From Octadecabacter arcticus 238 (GTDB lineage Bacteria; Pseudomonadota; Alphaproteobacteria; Rhodobacterales; Rhodobacteraceae), in NCBI RefSeq assembly GCF_000155735.2, contig NC_020908.1, positions 1,369,001-1,433,000 on the forward strand: DNA of 64,000 nucleotides. The letters run 5' to 3'. A program made the position numbers and the translations under genes. This document shows, in pieces, positions 63,182 to 64,000 of this stretch (position 1 is the first letter of the stretch; every line of letters starts with the position of its first letter). The notes beneath the pieces were generated by a model, which ran no database searches, was not told the DNA's origin, and worked only from the letters and a program-made list of their open reading frames with translations.

Positions 63182-64000
63182 CCGACTTTCTCCTCAAGTG
63201 AGCATGCTGGCACGATGAGATGGCTTTGGACAAACTGTTGCAAGGTCTTTGCGCAATCTGTCTTGATCCGCGTCGTGCACTCATCAGGGAACGCCACTGA
63301 CAATAGGTCCGTGATCTCGACCAAGTTCATGTGCTCTTCGAGAATGGACCAAATGACGCTTGATCCGGGGTTGAGGCGATGAATACCAAGGCCATGACCG
63401 TCAGAGACATAAAGCTGTTCGTCGACGCAGGCTTGGATGGTTCCGTGTGCCCGTTGATAGGTGAGTTCGGGATCAAAGACGGGTTGCTCGTTCTGCATGG
63501 CGGAAATAAGTGCCACAGATTGCGATGGCAGCGCGTGCAATGGCACGTAGGTCACAGGTTTAGGCCATGAAAGGAATTGAAGTTCCAGAAAGTCCGCAGC
63601 CTGTTCTGCATCGCTATAGTTTAAGCGGTAGCGGGCGGCGGATTGGGTGACGGCGTGGCTCGCCATCAGAATCCTGCCAGAATGTGCCAAGCGCGCGAAA
63701 TTCTGCGTAATAAGGTCATCAAGCAAATCGACCGATGAAATATCGTGCAGGTTTGGGTCTTTGTCATCGTCTTGTCGATCAAGCACGACGATGGCGCCAA
63801 TTGGCAACATGGACCCACGCGCGGCGAGTGAACTGATCGCGAGGTAGCCATATTGCGCGTTTTCAAACGCTGCGCAGCGATCGACCCAACTGCGAAAGTC
63901 GTCGCTGAAGCTGTCGGGCAGCGGTAAACGCAGCCGAGGATTTATCCCGTTGGCGACCCCAAACATAGCCCCCTTATCGTCGATCTGAACGGGCAGAAAA
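63178..64000 (-). CDS. PqqD-domain protein with HPr-kinase-like N-terminal region (partial)
   Basis: The frame is open to the window edge; the listed Met at 63966 is preceded by in-frame codons LPVQIDDKGA, so the start lies beyond the window. Residues after about 180 match PqqD: SDGHGLGIHRLNPGSSVIW and FPDECTTRIKTDCAKTLQQF. The N-terminal part (LPIGAIVVLDRQ, then DDLITQNFARLAHSG) resembles HPr kinase-like enzymes that occur with PqqD domains. PqqD domains bind leader peptides of modified peptides (RiPPs). It is the first gene seen of an operon with the Ala/Ser-rich protein and the two-component system. Confidence 0.65.
   Translation of the reverse strand, partial: FLPVQIDDKGAMFGVANGINPRLRLPLPDSFSDDFRSWVDRCAAFENAQYGYLAISSLAARGSMLPIGAIVVLDRQDDDKDPNLHDISSVDLLDDLITQNFARLAHSGRILMASHAVTQSAARYRLNYSDAEQAADFLELQFLSWPKPVTYVPLHALPSQSVALISAMQNEQPVFDPELTYQRAHGTIQACVDEQLYVSDGHGLGIHRLNPGSSVIWSILEEHMNLVEITDLLSVAFPDECTTRIKTDCAKTLQQFVQSHLIVPACSLEEKVG

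Overview
The window looks like chromosome or large plasmid of a marine alphaproteobacterium of the Rhodobacterales (Roseobacter-type). Indications are the moderate to high GC content, a tandem glycine riboswitch before a DadA-like gene, DUF6671, DUF1185 and DUF924 genes, a DmdB-like ligase with a demethylase-like GcvT protein, and a tRNA-fMet 3' end of alphaproteobacterial type. The most striking property is its insertion-sequence load. I count about 21 IS copies or fragments: six copies of one IS3-family element (a-f), three of one IS256-family element, two of a second IS256-family element, three of an IS66 element, two further IS3-type elements, and one each of IS481, IS91 (with a tyrosine recombinase), IS630 (plus one relic), IS5 (fragment) and ISAs1. 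Many are nested. This density resembles genomes in mass IS expansion; an IS-rich polar roseobacter such as Octadecabacter would fit, but that is inference.

Layout. 1-2.9 kb: IS66 tail, a 5'-truncated HU-like gene, a DadA-type dehydrogenase under a glycine riboswitch, a histidine phosphatase and tRNA-Val. 3-8.5 kb: IS3 copy a containing an IS256 that itself contains an IS481, then another IS3-type element. 8.7-15.2 kb: an acyltransferase and an alternative oxidase gene cut into three pieces by two insertions, one of them nested. 15.5-17.4 kb: a 2-hydroxyacid dehydrogenase and EamA transporter pair. 18.1-20.4 kb: an IS91-type element whose transposase is broken by a 31-bp tandem triplication. 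20.6-27.7 kb: an IclR regulator divergent from a seven-gene operon (methanethiol oxidase, 2Fe-2S ferredoxin, CoA-binding protein, rhodanese, enoyl-CoA hydratase-like protein, acyl-CoA ligase, DMSP-demethylase-like GcvT protein).

28-38.7 kb: IS3 copy d, a DUF6671 gene, an IS630, an IlvD/Edd dehydratase, a 3' fragment of tRNA-fMet (probable att scar), an MFS transporter, a LysR remnant, IS3 copy e and tRNA-Gly. 38.7-44.5 kb: one DUF924 gene split into three pieces by two IS256-family elements, each containing a further IS. 44.7-48.4 kb: a RACo-like corrinoid activator and guaB. 48.9-52.3 kb: a truncated FixL-like PAS kinase, an IS5 fragment, an IS66 inserted at the start of another IS3-type orfA, and a tRNA-Arg(CCG) 3' fragment. 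52.5-57.8 kb: a TetR regulator, paired operators, an old-yellow-enzyme type demethylase and a proline-racemase-family protein, a decayed DUF1185 gene and a quinone-reductase-like dehydrogenase. 57.9-64 kb: a second-type IS256 copy, a sensor kinase broken by ISAs1, its intact response regulator, a secreted Ala/Ser/Pro-rich protein, and a PqqD-domain protein running off the window.

Main biological picture: the 20.6-27.7 kb operon is the best candidate for an incompletely described pathway. It has genes that could demethylate a methylated sulfur (or other C1) substrate, form and process a CoA thioester, oxidise methanethiol, and handle the sulfide produced. Around it, IS insertions have disabled respiration (alternative oxidase), signalling (two sensor kinases) and regulation (LysR) genes. 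All assignments come from reading the sequence; no database search was run.
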